Virus record (IMG/VR): IMGVR_UViG_3300032309_001900
Coordinates: 1-36,836 of that record
From: a virus
DNA: 36,836 nt
Reading direction: 5' to 3' (one strand)
Shown: positions 23,551 to 33,100 of the stretch, piece by piece
Layout of the letters: every line of letters begins with the position of its first letter
How positions within the stretch are numbered: position 1 is the first letter of the stretch
The notes under the pieces: model-generated
Databases searched by the model: none
What the model saw: the letters and a program-made list of their open reading frames with translations, nothing else
What the model was told of the DNA's origin: nothing
Program-made: the position numbers and the translations under genes

Positions 23551-25559
23551 GTGAATTTTTAAATACACAATTTTCTGTCACAGGGATTAAAGATTTTGAT
23601 ATTAATCAAAATTATGATCAATATGATTTAGTTGATTATGAATTTCATACTGGAAATTCTGTATATCCAGCAAACTTATCTGGCTTGTATGCTTGGTTTA
23701 ATTTAGATAGTCTTAATAATATTGAATTTGATGGTTCTGGTAAAATATCTTTATGGCATAATTCTGCTCCAGGCTTTTCAGAACAAAATTTAGTAAATGT
23801 AGATGCTACTGTGACTTTGGATTCTAGACCAAAATACGACTCAAATAAAAATTCTGTAGTTTGTGAAAGATCTTTGAGCGAAACATTCTCGTATAATCAA
23901 CTATATACAACGCAAAATTTTTCGGGTTTTCTAACTGGAGATAGATGTTGGTTCGTTGTATTTGAATATGATGATTTAAAAAATGGATTATTTAATTATA
24001 ATGCTGGCAGTCCTTATGGAGTAATTTATCCAAATTATTCTACAATTATAAATACAGATTCAGCCAATCCATATGTTACTAGTGGTGCATTAATGGTTTA
24101 TGGAAATAATATTGAATATTCTTGGAATACAAATGTGCCTAAAGAATCTCAACAATTTATAGTAGATACTACTACTTCAAATGGAATAGTTTCTCCTCCA
24201 CCAATTAATTCATCATTCTCAGCTTCTAAATTATTAAAAAAGAAAAGTATTGTTTCAATTATAAAAAACAATACAACAAATAATTTTAAATTAAGAAATA
24301 ACGGTTGCGAATTGTTAAATTTAACAAGTAATTATTTTTATACTGGTGCTGCTGGTCTTAGAATTGGAACTGCTGGTAATGGGCATGTTGGCGCAAATAA
24401 TATATGGAACTATGATGCTTCAAGTATTTCTTATTATGAAATAATAGGATATTCAAAAACTCCTACAGATGATCAAATACTACAAATAGAAAAATATTTA
24501 TTTGAAAAACATTTTACAAATGACGATGGTCTTTATATATCTAATCAAGATTTTACTAGTTTAAATTATTCATATGCGCCTATTAATATAACGGGATCTA
24601 GATATTTAACTAGAGATGTTGATTCTATTTTTAATAAAACATATGGATGTTCTGCAAATTTTACCACGAAGGCTTTGAAGATGCAATATGGTGATGGATA
24701 TTATACAAATGTTGTTCCAAACGTTAATAATTTGACAAGCGATTTTAAATTAGTTTATGATGGTTTAACGGATATTCAATCAAAATCTTTAATTGGTTAT
24801 TTTCAAAATACTTTTGAATATGAGGCTTTAGGATTAGTGGAATCTTATCAATCCGTAGATATTGATTTATTTTATCCATATAAAAATAATGCTAAAATAT
24901 ATTTTAATTCTTTGGACTACTCTTCTAAAGAAGCGAATTTAAATGCAATTACAATAACTTGCAATTCGCCATATGATTCTAATTTAGATTATAAAGGATT
25001 TTTAGTTACTGGAGACGATACAACAAGATTATTTGACCAAAATAAACCTTATTTTAAAGATGATGTTTCATTCTTCAAAACAACAAGTTCTTTATTAGAA
25101 GATTATTATTGGTACACTGGAGCCAATAATAAAATCGTAAGTATAAATGAAAATCCTACAGGAATAAATAGCTTATTCACAAGAAAATTTTATTTTAAAC
25201 CTGATTTAAATTTTCAAATTCCGCTTAATCCAAGATTTGTAAAAACTGAGTATGCGATGACCGCGCCAGTTTATGAAACAGACGGAATAAATAAGAATGT
25301 TTTAGATTTTACTTTAAGCTTTTCTAATAGATCAGATAAAGAAGCTTTGGCAATATTAAAATTTTTAGATAATAAAGCTGGTTTTAAGATTTTTGAAATA
25401 GATTTGCCAGATCCTTATAATAAAACAATAAATGTTTATTGTCCTGAATGGAATCATACATATAAATTCTATAACAATCACGATATTTCAGTAAAATTTT
25501 TAGAGTTTAAGGGTTTAACTTCATCAGATATATATTTTAATACATTAATTTCACTATGA
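23547..25559 (+). CDS. Lambda gpM-like tail tip protein, duplicated, with LamG-like domain
   Basis: 670 residues, against about 110 in lambda gpM. Residues 45-330 look like a concanavalin A/LamG-type lectin domain: LSGLYAWFNLDSLNNIEFDG, GKISLWHNSAPG, and at the end YYEIIGYSKTPTDDQILQIEKYLFEK, the usual closing helix of phage and Bacteroidota LamG domains. Two gpM-like domains follow: ALKMQYGDGYYTNVVPNVNN (about 375-480), which matches the 'FGDGYeqR...GlN' signature of gpM, and PRFVKTEYAMTAPVYETDGI to PEWNHTYKFYNNHDISVKF (about 550-665). Role: ring at the tail tip that also binds glycans. ATGA overlaps on both sides. The call for the first gpM domain is firmer than for the second. Confidence 0.7.
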   Translation: MSEFLNTQFSVTGIKDFDINQNYDQYDLVDYEFHTGNSVYPANLSGLYAWFNLDSLNNIEFDGSGKISLWHNSAPGFSEQNLVNVDATVTLDSRPKYDSNKNSVVCERSLSETFSYNQLYTTQNFSGFLTGDRCWFVVFEYDDLKNGLFNYNAGSPYGVIYPNYSTIINTDSANPYVTSGALMVYGNNIEYSWNTNVPKESQQFIVDTTTSNGIVSPPPINSSFSASKLLKKKSIVSIIKNNTTNNFKLRNNGCELLNLTSNYFYTGAAGLRIGTAGNGHVGANNIWNYDASSISYYEIIGYSKTPTDDQILQIEKYLFEKHFTNDDGLYISNQDFTSLNYSYAPINITGSRYLTRDVDSIFNKTYGCSANFTTKALKMQYGDGYYTNVVPNVNNLTSDFKLVYDGLTDIQSKSLIGYFQNTFEYEALGLVESYQSVDIDLFYPYKNNAKIYFNSLDYSSKEANLNAITITCNSPYDSNLDYKGFLVTGDDTTRLFDQNKPYFKDDVSFFKTTSSLLEDYYWYTGANNKIVSINENPTGINSLFTRKFYFKPDLNFQIPLNPRFVKTEYAMTAPVYETDGINKNVLDFTLSFSNRSDKEALAILKFLDNKAGFKIFEIDLPDPYNKTINVYCPEWNHTYKFYNNHDISVKFLEFKGLTSSDIYFNTLISL

Positions 25560-28234
25560 CTTACGTTAATACAACTGGTAAAAATATAGGCCAATGTTTA
25601 ACTGGTTTTGCTATTTCTTATCCATTAAGTATATATAACAGTGGAAATTCACAAGTTCAATATGTTTTCAACAATAGCAACGCTACAAATTTTGCATTAT
25701 CTCAGTCTTCTTTATTATTAGATAGTAGTGACTATGGTAATGTAGATATATATTATATTCCAACTGTTTCTGCTCCTTCAGGTACACAATCAACAACGAT
25801 AACAATAAATAGTGAATCAACAGAAGATGGATCTACAGATCCAAGTGGAAGTATTACATTGCAAATAACAGGAAATAAAATTATAGATATTACTGGTGGT
25901 TATGTTAGGTCTTTTAAAGCAGTAAGAAATTATGATACACAAAATGGTTTAAATTATGATTTTTATTGGTCAGTTCCAACAGGAACAGAAAATTTAAATA
26001 ATTATTTTTTTACAGGTTATAATTTAGAAATATCTACTGTTACAAACTTTTCAACTACAGTTTTTTCTAAGAATATAAATATATCTGAAAATACAAATGC
26101 TTTTCCAAAATATGGAAATTTTTATGGTACAGATCAATATTTAAATTATTTAAATGTTTCTTCAACAGATTATCCATTTGCTATAGAGACTGATTATTAT
26201 GCAAGAATGTATACTATGTCTGTAAATCATAGTGGAATAAGTATTTATGCAACAGGAGTGGATTCTGCAAGCACTCAATTATCAAATGAAGTTGTTAGTG
26301 GTTATAGCGGAACTCCTAAAAATATAAAATTTTCAAGAGGGCCTTTGCTAGTTAATTTAAAGCAAGGATATGATATACAAAATTTTGATTTATTTAAATA
26401 TATAGTAGATGCTAATTATGGTAAACCAGATTTAAGTTATTATAATTCTATAGATATATATTTACCAGAAGATAGTAATTTTTATTCAACAGATAGCAAT
26501 AAATACGCATTGCAATTAGACGGTATATTTGAAAATTTTACTGGAAATACTGGAGGAGATACAATAGTAAATATTTATATACCATCAACTACTCGTTTAT
26601 TAGGTTATCAGGGAGCAGGTGGACAAATAATAAATCAAAATTTAAATAGTTACGATCCTTTTGGTCGCGATTGGTCAAGTTTAATTAATCAGACTGAAGC
26701 TAACTACGCTGCTGGTTCTTTTGCGGATTCAAAAAATGGAGGTAGTATATTAAAGTTAGCAGCAAAAACTAGCATAAACAATCAAACCGCAGTTTCAGAT
26801 ATAAAATATAACTTATATATACAAAATAAATCTTCTTTGCAATCTGGAGGTGGTGGATCTAAAGCTGGTGTAGTGATGACAAAAAATGGTTTAGGAGGTA
26901 GAGGAAATGATTATATTTATCAAAATGGAAATTTTCCTATACAAGGAGCCTCTAATTCTTTTAATACAAGATTTGATTTAGTGTATTCATCGTATCTTAA
27001 TACAAACACTACTCAAATAGATAGCAATTCGACACAAACAGTAGGTTATTGGTTTTCTCCACAAGCCGGTTATGGAGAATCGGGATCGCAAACAGTTGTT
27101 TATTATTTAAATCCAAATACAAATTTTTCAAATACAGATTCAAGAGGTAAAGCGAATTCTTTTAATACAGTTGATGTTGTTACAAGCGCTATAAATACTT
27201 TCTATTATAATAAAGGTAACTTATTCGTAGCTAATTTTAAACCAGTAAATGTTACAGCTACAAATCAACTTTGTGGCAATTTAATAACTTCATTTTCAAA
27301 CTCTTCTGTTTTATTAAATATATATAATAAAAATTTACCATCTGATTATATATTTAGATTTCCTAATAGTGGAATTTCAAGCAGTCCAAATTATTGGGTT
27401 GGTGGTTCATATACTTTAACTGGTGCTGCTACATATTCTGCAAATTATAAGAGTTTTGGATATAAAGCTTTAACATTAAAAAATCAATCTTTATCAACAA
27501 TATTTACTAATTCTATTTTATGTAGTGATTTTGATTTATATATAGTAGCCGCAATAGAGCAAGATACAGATTTTGATACATTAGCTGCTAACTCTACATC
27601 TTTTAAATTTTTAGATTGGTATAAGACAGCGAAAAACGTTTCATCTAAACATCTTTTGTATACGAAATATCCGATAAGTTCTTATAATTATTATTCAAAA
27701 GAGCCTAATGTTTTTCAATCGTTTTTAACTCCATTATTTGATGCTGAAATAACAAACAATACTTCTGCTAATTTTTTTACTTATGATAAAACTAATATTA
27801 TAAGAACTAATTTCGCTCAAGTTTCTAAAAGTTTAAATTCTTCTGATCAAAGTTACTATCCTGTAATAATAAATATTAAACGTTCAAAAACTTTTTATTC
27901 TATTTTTATAAATGGAGTTTTATTAACTAGTTATGATTTGTTGGCTTTAGCACTAGCAGCGAATAAATCTTCATCTTTATTAATAAACGATATTAAAAAT
28001 ACTACTTTTAAATTAATAAATGATTTGTCAAGTCTTAAAGTTTCTTATTTTGATATTGCGTGTTATAATAGGCTTTTGATAGATAACGAACAGATTAATA
28101 TAAATAATTATTTTATAGATACATATTTTAAATTATTCACTGGAGAAACATCTGCTACTTATAATATAAGAAATAAATCTTTTAGATTGCCAAATATTTT
28201 TAATATAGCTGGAACACCATCGAACGCTTCTTGA
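25556..28234 (+). CDS. Large tail-tip adhesin (Ig-like, glycine-rich and LamG-like domains)
   Basis: 892 residues. Residues 10-107 resemble an ASPM/SPD-2/HYDIN ('choice-of-anchor D') beta-sandwich: PLSIYNSGNSQVQYVFN, FALSQSSLLL, DIYYIPTVSAPSGTQ. Residues 112-260 look like a fibronectin-type module ending in VVSGYSGTPKNI. A glycine-rich beta region follows (LLGYQGAGGQI, SLQSGGGGSKAGVVM, GLGGRGND), as in phage fibre tips. The last 250 residues resemble another LamG-type lectin, closing with YFDIACYNRLLIDNEQININN. No catalytic motif. Sits between gpM-like and gpL-like genes, where lambda has no gene. The composition suggests carbohydrate binding at the tail tip. Domain calls other than the last are tentative. 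Confidence 0.55.
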   Translation: MTYVNTTGKNIGQCLTGFAISYPLSIYNSGNSQVQYVFNNSNATNFALSQSSLLLDSSDYGNVDIYYIPTVSAPSGTQSTTITINSESTEDGSTDPSGSITLQITGNKIIDITGGYVRSFKAVRNYDTQNGLNYDFYWSVPTGTENLNNYFFTGYNLEISTVTNFSTTVFSKNINISENTNAFPKYGNFYGTDQYLNYLNVSSTDYPFAIETDYYARMYTMSVNHSGISIYATGVDSASTQLSNEVVSGYSGTPKNIKFSRGPLLVNLKQGYDIQNFDLFKYIVDANYGKPDLSYYNSIDIYLPEDSNFYSTDSNKYALQLDGIFENFTGNTGGDTIVNIYIPSTTRLLGYQGAGGQIINQNLNSYDPFGRDWSSLINQTEANYAAGSFADSKNGGSILKLAAKTSINNQTAVSDIKYNLYIQNKSSLQSGGGGSKAGVVMTKNGLGGRGNDYIYQNGNFPIQGASNSFNTRFDLVYSSYLNTNTTQIDSNSTQTVGYWFSPQAGYGESGSQTVVYYLNPNTNFSNTDSRGKANSFNTVDVVTSAINTFYYNKGNLFVANFKPVNVTATNQLCGNLITSFSNSSVLLNIYNKNLPSDYIFRFPNSGISSSPNYWVGGSYTLTGAATYSANYKSFGYKALTLKNQSLSTIFTNSILCSDFDLYIVAAIEQDTDFDTLAANSTSFKFLDWYKTAKNVSSKHLLYTKYPISSYNYYSKEPNVFQSFLTPLFDAEITNNTSANFFTYDKTNIIRTNFAQVSKSLNSSDQSYYPVIINIKRSKTFYSIFINGVLLTSYDLLALALAANKSSSLLINDIKNTTFKLINDLSSLKVSYFDIACYNRLLIDNEQININNYFIDTYFKLFTGETSATYNIRNKSFRLPNIFNIAGTPSNAS

Positions 28235-28235
28235 T

Positions 28236-29333
28236 ATGAACACTCTTTTTAAATTAAACAATTATTTAATATTAGATCTATATGAAATAGAATTAGATCC
28301 TAACGAAGGATTTCTAAGATTTCATGGATCTAAGAACTTTTCTCAAAATATTATTTTTCAAGGTAATGAGTATTCTTTTTTACCTTGTGAATTTTCATCT
28401 TTTCAAAAAAGCTCTGATGGAAGACAGAGTAGGCCAACTTTAAAAATTGCAAATGTAAATAATTATTTTTCTAAAATTTTAGCCGATAGAAATAATCTTA
28501 TAGGAAAAAAGTTTTATAGAAAAAAGATTTTAGCTAAAGATTTAGATGCGGCAAATTTTACTGATGGGATTAATCCTTATGGAACTTCTAGTTTTAATAC
28601 TTATATAGCTTTTGATAAATTAATAATTAATTTGAAAAAAAGTGAAAATAAACAAGAAGTGGAATTGGAGTTATCTTCTAAGATTGATGTTCAAAATTTA
28701 AATATTCCAGCTAGAAAAGTTACGAACAATACTTGCGGATGGAACTATCGTTGTTATGGATGTAATTATGGAAACACTTCTGACTATGCGGGTCCAATTA
28801 TAAAAAATGCATCTGGAGACGCTGCTAATGCGTTATATTTTTTTCAAACAGTATGGAAAGATTCAGTATCATCTACTCCTTCATATCCTGGAATAACAAG
28901 TAATATAGGTCTTCCAGTTGCAGATCAAAATGATAAGACTTTTTTAGCTGGGTATAAAACAAATTTAAGCAATAATTCTTATAATTTAACAAGTTTAACA
29001 TACAAAGGAGAATGGTTATCAACTAGAACTTATTCTAAGGGTGATTTTGTTTTTATAGATCCACTGCCCAGCATGGATTTAGATGAAGAGTCTTCTTTGA
29101 TAATTCCATTAAATAGTCCAAAAACTTTTTTCGTATGTTTGCAGGATAGCGTATTAAATAAAAATCCATTAGAGAATACAGACGTTTGGAAACAAGATAA
29201 ATGCTCTAAAACATTAAATGGTTGTTTATTAAGGTTTCAAGACAATAAAACATCAGCTAATAACTCCAGAACTTCATTACCTTTTGGCGCTTTTCCAGCA
29301 ACATTTCCTTATGATAACGATGCTAAAAAATGA
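28236..29333 (+). CDS. Lambda gpL-like tail tip protein with inserted CBM5/12-like module
   Basis: 365 residues (lambda gpL has 232). Two cysteine pairs, C167-x8-C176 and C323-x6-C330, match the spacing that I recall for the four cysteines that hold an iron-sulfur cluster in lambda gpL. CNYGNTSDY after the first pair and SKTLNGCLLRF...SLPFGAFPA after the second match gpL signatures. Between the pairs lies an insert of about 120 residues. Its second half, YKGEWLSTRTYSKGDFVFID...FFVCLQDS...W, has the Y-x2-GD-V-W pattern of carbohydrate-binding modules of family 5/12. Extra cysteines at 173 and 301. Last 14 bases overlap the JAB gene. Part of the tail-tip assembly. Confidence 0.75.
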   Translation: MNTLFKLNNYLILDLYEIELDPNEGFLRFHGSKNFSQNIIFQGNEYSFLPCEFSSFQKSSDGRQSRPTLKIANVNNYFSKILADRNNLIGKKFYRKKILAKDLDAANFTDGINPYGTSSFNTYIAFDKLIINLKKSENKQEVELELSSKIDVQNLNIPARKVTNNTCGWNYRCYGCNYGNTSDYAGPIIKNASGDAANALYFFQTVWKDSVSSTPSYPGITSNIGLPVADQNDKTFLAGYKTNLSNNSYNLTSLTYKGEWLSTRTYSKGDFVFIDPLPSMDLDEESSLIIPLNSPKTFFVCLQDSVLNKNPLENTDVWKQDKCSKTLNGCLLRFQDNKTSANNSRTSLPFGAFPATFPYDNDAKK

Positions 29334-29652
29334 ATTATTGGATGAAATAAAAACATTATGCAATAAAAATACTGCATTAGAAATTTGTGGTTTTATTGTT
29401 CAAGATAATAATGTATATAAATTTATTCAAATTGAAAATAAGCATCCTTCTAAAGAAAATAATTTTTTAATATCTCCTAAAGACTATTTAAATATAAAGA
29501 ATAAATTTGAAATCATTTATTTATTTCATAGTCATCCACATAGCCAAAACTTTTCAAAAATAGATTTTCAATATCAAAAATATCATAACTTAAATATGCT
29601 CATGTATGATATCAAAAATAATATTTTTAAAGAAATGAAGTGTAAATATTAA
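29320..29652 (+). CDS. JAB/MPN metalloprotease domain protein (gpK N-half)
   Basis: 110 residues from the ATG at 29320, chosen because MLKNELLDEIKTLC begins at a helix and overlaps the previous stop by only 14 bases; ATGs at 29284 and 29311 are also in frame. The zinc-binding motif is complete: Glu21 (EICGFI), His70 and His72 (HSHP), Ser79 and Asp82 (SKID), i.e. E...HxHP-x5-S-xx-D. Lambda gpK joins such a JAB domain to an NlpC/P60 hydrolase; here the second half is absent and I see no such domain elsewhere in the window. In this family the JAB domain is thought to cleave the ubiquitin-like part of gpI, which is the next gene. Confidence 0.85.
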   Translation: MLKNELLDEIKTLCNKNTALEICGFIVQDNNVYKFIQIENKHPSKENNFLISPKDYLNIKNKFEIIYLFHSHPHSQNFSKIDFQYQKYHNLNMLMYDIKNNIFKEMKCKY

Positions 29653-29659
29653 TTATATG
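29640..29659 (+). promoter_or_regulatory. Recurrent start motif GTGTAA-N11-ATG (copy 4)
   Basis: GTGTAAATATTAATTATATGG overlaps the last codons of the JAB gene (in a frame different from copies 1 and 5, so the bases are not fixed by coding) and runs into the ATG at 29657, 17 bases after the first G. It is the longest-spaced of the five copies. Confidence 0.45.
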
Positions 29660-30163
29660 GTTAACATAAAACTACATGGAATATTTGAGAGTTTAATGAA
29701 AACAGAGTGGAATTTGAATGTTAAAACTGTTTCTGAAGCTTTTGATGCTATTGAGGCTAATAGTGGAAAATTAATTAAAACTTTAGGAATTTTGGAAGAA
29801 TATATCTCTCATTTTTTAATTTATGTAGATGGAAAAATAATGGCTCCAGATTATTTAAATTCTCCAGTTTTAAATAAAAATTCTAAAATAGAAATAGTTC
29901 CTTTAATTTTAGGTTCTGATTTTGGTATTACTCTTTTAGTTTCATTAGTTATAATGGCTATTGCTACAGGTATTCAATTATTAATAACAAAATTACTATC
30001 GCCAAAAACACCAAAAGATATAAAAAATAATTCTAAACTGTTTTCTGGATATGAAAACGTTACTAAAAGAAATGTGTCTATTCCAATAGGTTATGGTAGA
30101 TTAAAAATAGGATCTGTAGTTATATCAAATTATTTATATAATACAAATAGAATAGCTTCATAA
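29657..30163 (+). CDS. Lambda gpI-like tail assembly protein with ubiquitin-like domain
   Basis: 168 residues. Residues 1-85 look like a beta-grasp ubiquitin-like domain (NIKLHGIFESLMKTEWNL, then FLIYVDGKIMAPDYL, ending KIEIVPLILGSDFG). A single strongly hydrophobic segment follows (ITLLVSLVIMAIATGIQLLI, 91-110) and then the gpI signature VSIPIGYGRLKIGSVVIS (140-157). Lambda-type order K-I-J is kept: JAB gene just upstream, gpJ-like gene sharing the TAATG junction downstream (30161-30165). gpI acts transiently in tail-tip assembly and is not in the mature virion of lambda. Confidence 0.85.
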   Translation: MVNIKLHGIFESLMKTEWNLNVKTVSEAFDAIEANSGKLIKTLGILEEYISHFLIYVDGKIMAPDYLNSPVLNKNSKIEIVPLILGSDFGITLLVSLVIMAIATGIQLLITKLLSPKTPKDIKNNSKLFSGYENVTKRNVSIPIGYGRLKIGSVVISNYLYNTNRIAS

Positions 30164-33100
30164 TGAATATATACGTTCAAACAGATACAAGTAATATTTT
30201 AAATATTGCAGCTGGAAGTAATAATGCGACAATAGATTCAGAATCTTTTTATGAATCTGTAGATCTATTAAGCGAGGGGCCTATAGAAGGATTGACTGAT
30301 TCTAATGGCAATACTGTAAATTATATTACATTAAATAACTCTTCTTCTAATCCAGTTAATTCAGCAAATTCTTCTTTAGCTTATGGCGTTTATTATAATG
30401 ATGTTCCAGTTAAAGATAGTAAAAGCAATTTATTTAATGTAACTTCTTCAGATTTTAGTTTATATTTAGGAAATTCACTTAAAAATTCAGATTTAAATGC
30501 TAGTTCTTTATATGAATATAAAAGTAGAGTTTATGATTTGGAAAGAGATCCTTCTTTAAATTTTGATATAACTAAAAATTATGATGTTAAACTTTTTTAT
30601 GAAAATGCCACTGCTGATTTTGAAAAGAAGTTAATTGCATTAAAAGATACTGCTCGTTGCTTTACTCATTATATAAAAAATAAATATACAACAACAGTAA
30701 TATTAAATATATCTATCGATTTGTTGTATTATATAGGAGGAAAAGGCGAGACTTATAGTAATTATATAAGATTTGTTGTTGCTTTAAATAATCCTCAAAC
30801 AAGAAAGACAGCTTATTTATATTTTCAAGGATACTTCGTAGTAAAATCTACGCCAATTATTATTCCAATTGTTTTAGAAATATCCGATGAGGATAAAGCT
30901 AATAATCCATTTGCTGAGTTTATTTTAAGTGTTTATAGCGTTCAACAAAGAATAAGCGCCATTCAAGAGTTGAAAAATGCTGGAAATGCATCAAGAAATT
31001 TTTCAGTAGACTCTATAATCGAACAAATAAATTATGGTTTTTCAAATCCATATTCTGTTTTATGTAGAAATAAAGTAAGCGCAAGACATTTTGGATCTAT
31101 TCCAGTAAGAAGTTATGATTGCAAATTATTAAAGATAAGAGTTCCAGATAATTATGATTGTGAAGCTAGAGAATATTCTGGAGATTGGAGTGGTAATTTT
31201 AGCAAAACTCTCAAATGGTCTGATAATCCAGCTTGGATATTTTATGATTTATGTGTTAATTCAAGATATGGATTAGCTAAAACATTTTTTAATGAAAACG
31301 ATTTAAATAAATGGGAGCTTTTAAAAATTTCTAAATATTGTGATGAGCTTGTAAAAACAAATGCTTCTACAAAATATCCTTATGATAATTTTACTTATGA
31401 CAATGATTTAACAGATATAAATTCTATAGATTATAATACTATAATAATTACTAGAGCTACAGCAATAAATCAAACCCAATTATCTTTAGAATATCCAATA
31501 GGTTCGTTATTATTTTTATATGATATAAAAGATCAATTTGATGAAAATATTAACACTAATTATAAAAAAATTATTGTATCAGCTACTGTAACTAGCACTT
31601 ATAAAGCAAAAATAAAGCTTTATAATGATTTTGGTCCTCGTACATTCATAGAATCTGATAAGAGTGGTAAGTTTTTTTCAGCTTTACAGTCTTATGTTTC
31701 AGGAAATCCATCTATCTTAAATAAACAAGATAAGATTAAGAAGTATGCGGTTTCATATATTTCAAGAACAGACAATATAGTTTTAACTTATAATAGTGCA
31801 GAAGAACAAATTTCTCAGCAGTACAGTTCTGCTAGAATATTTGATTATGATTTAAAAATAAAATCAGGAAAATGTGTAGCTGCTCAAGAAGGTTTTGGAG
31901 ATTTTTTGGAACCTAGATTTTCCGCAAATATTTTATTAAACAGTGAAACAGAAAGCTTAAAAGTTTTATCTGATTTATCGTCAGTTTTTAGAGGTATTTT
32001 TTATTTTAGAAATGGCTATTTGAGTTTAAGCAGCGATGTTTCTGCGCCTACTAGTTATATATTTACAAATTCAAACGTTAAAGATGGTTTGTTTACTTAC
32101 ACATCTAGTGATTTTAATACTTCTTTTTCTATAGCTAAAGTTTCATATCTAGATAAAAGCGATAACTTTAAAGATAAAATTGTTTATGTAGAGGATTCAG
32201 ATTTGATAAAAAAATATGGATTGATTGAAAAAGAGGTTATTGGATTTGGTGTTACTTCTAGATATCAAGCAAATAGAATAGGAAAATGGTTTTTAGCAAC
32301 GGGAAAGTTGGAATCTGAAGTTGTTAGCTTTACAACTGGTGTTGAAGCTAATTTATTAAAAATAGGAGACGTTGTAAGAGTAGCAGATTATTTAAAAACA
32401 TCAAATATAAGTTATGGTAAAATAACTTCTTTAGATTTTAAGAATAATTATATTTATATAGACAGGCCAGTAGCTGATGATTCTTTAGGTAAGAATATAA
32501 AAATATTTTCTGTTGTTCAAGGGGAACCAATTGAATTATCTTTTTATATATCAGAAATAGATAATGCTAATTTAAGATTGAAGTTAATAAATGAAAAATA
32601 TTTTTCTTGGATTTTAAAATCTGGAATAACAGCTTCTTCTGATAATAAAATATTGACTGCTGTAAGTAGTTTTGCATCAGATTGGAATAAAAAGGCTTAT
32701 ACTAATCAATCATATACTGATAATTGTTCTCTTGATTTTTCTGTTCCTGATTTGTCTAGTGAAAGTGCAGTGGGTATTTCAGAAATTGATAATATAAATA
32801 ATAGTTATACAGATATTGATTATCGTTTTAGATTCGCTGGATCAGGAGTTGTTGTAGAAGTTAACAATTCAATTGTAGCTTCAGGATCTTTTAAGATAAC
32901 AGATAGTTTTTCAATAACTTATGATGGAATTTATATAAAATTTTATCAAAATAATACTTTATTATATACAGAAGGAAGAACTAAAGGAAATCCATTATAT
33001 GCAATTGTTGCAATGAAAACTATATATGCAAGTATAAAAGATTTATATTATACATCTTTTCCAGATGAAACTTATGGTAATTATGCAAATTTAAGATCTG

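Noticed and set aside
29284-29319. Upstream ATGs at 29284 and 29311 for the JAB gene
   Set aside because: The added residues (MALFQQHFLMIT) lie over the conserved C-terminus of the gpL-like gene and add no recognisable part of the JAB fold. They cannot be excluded.
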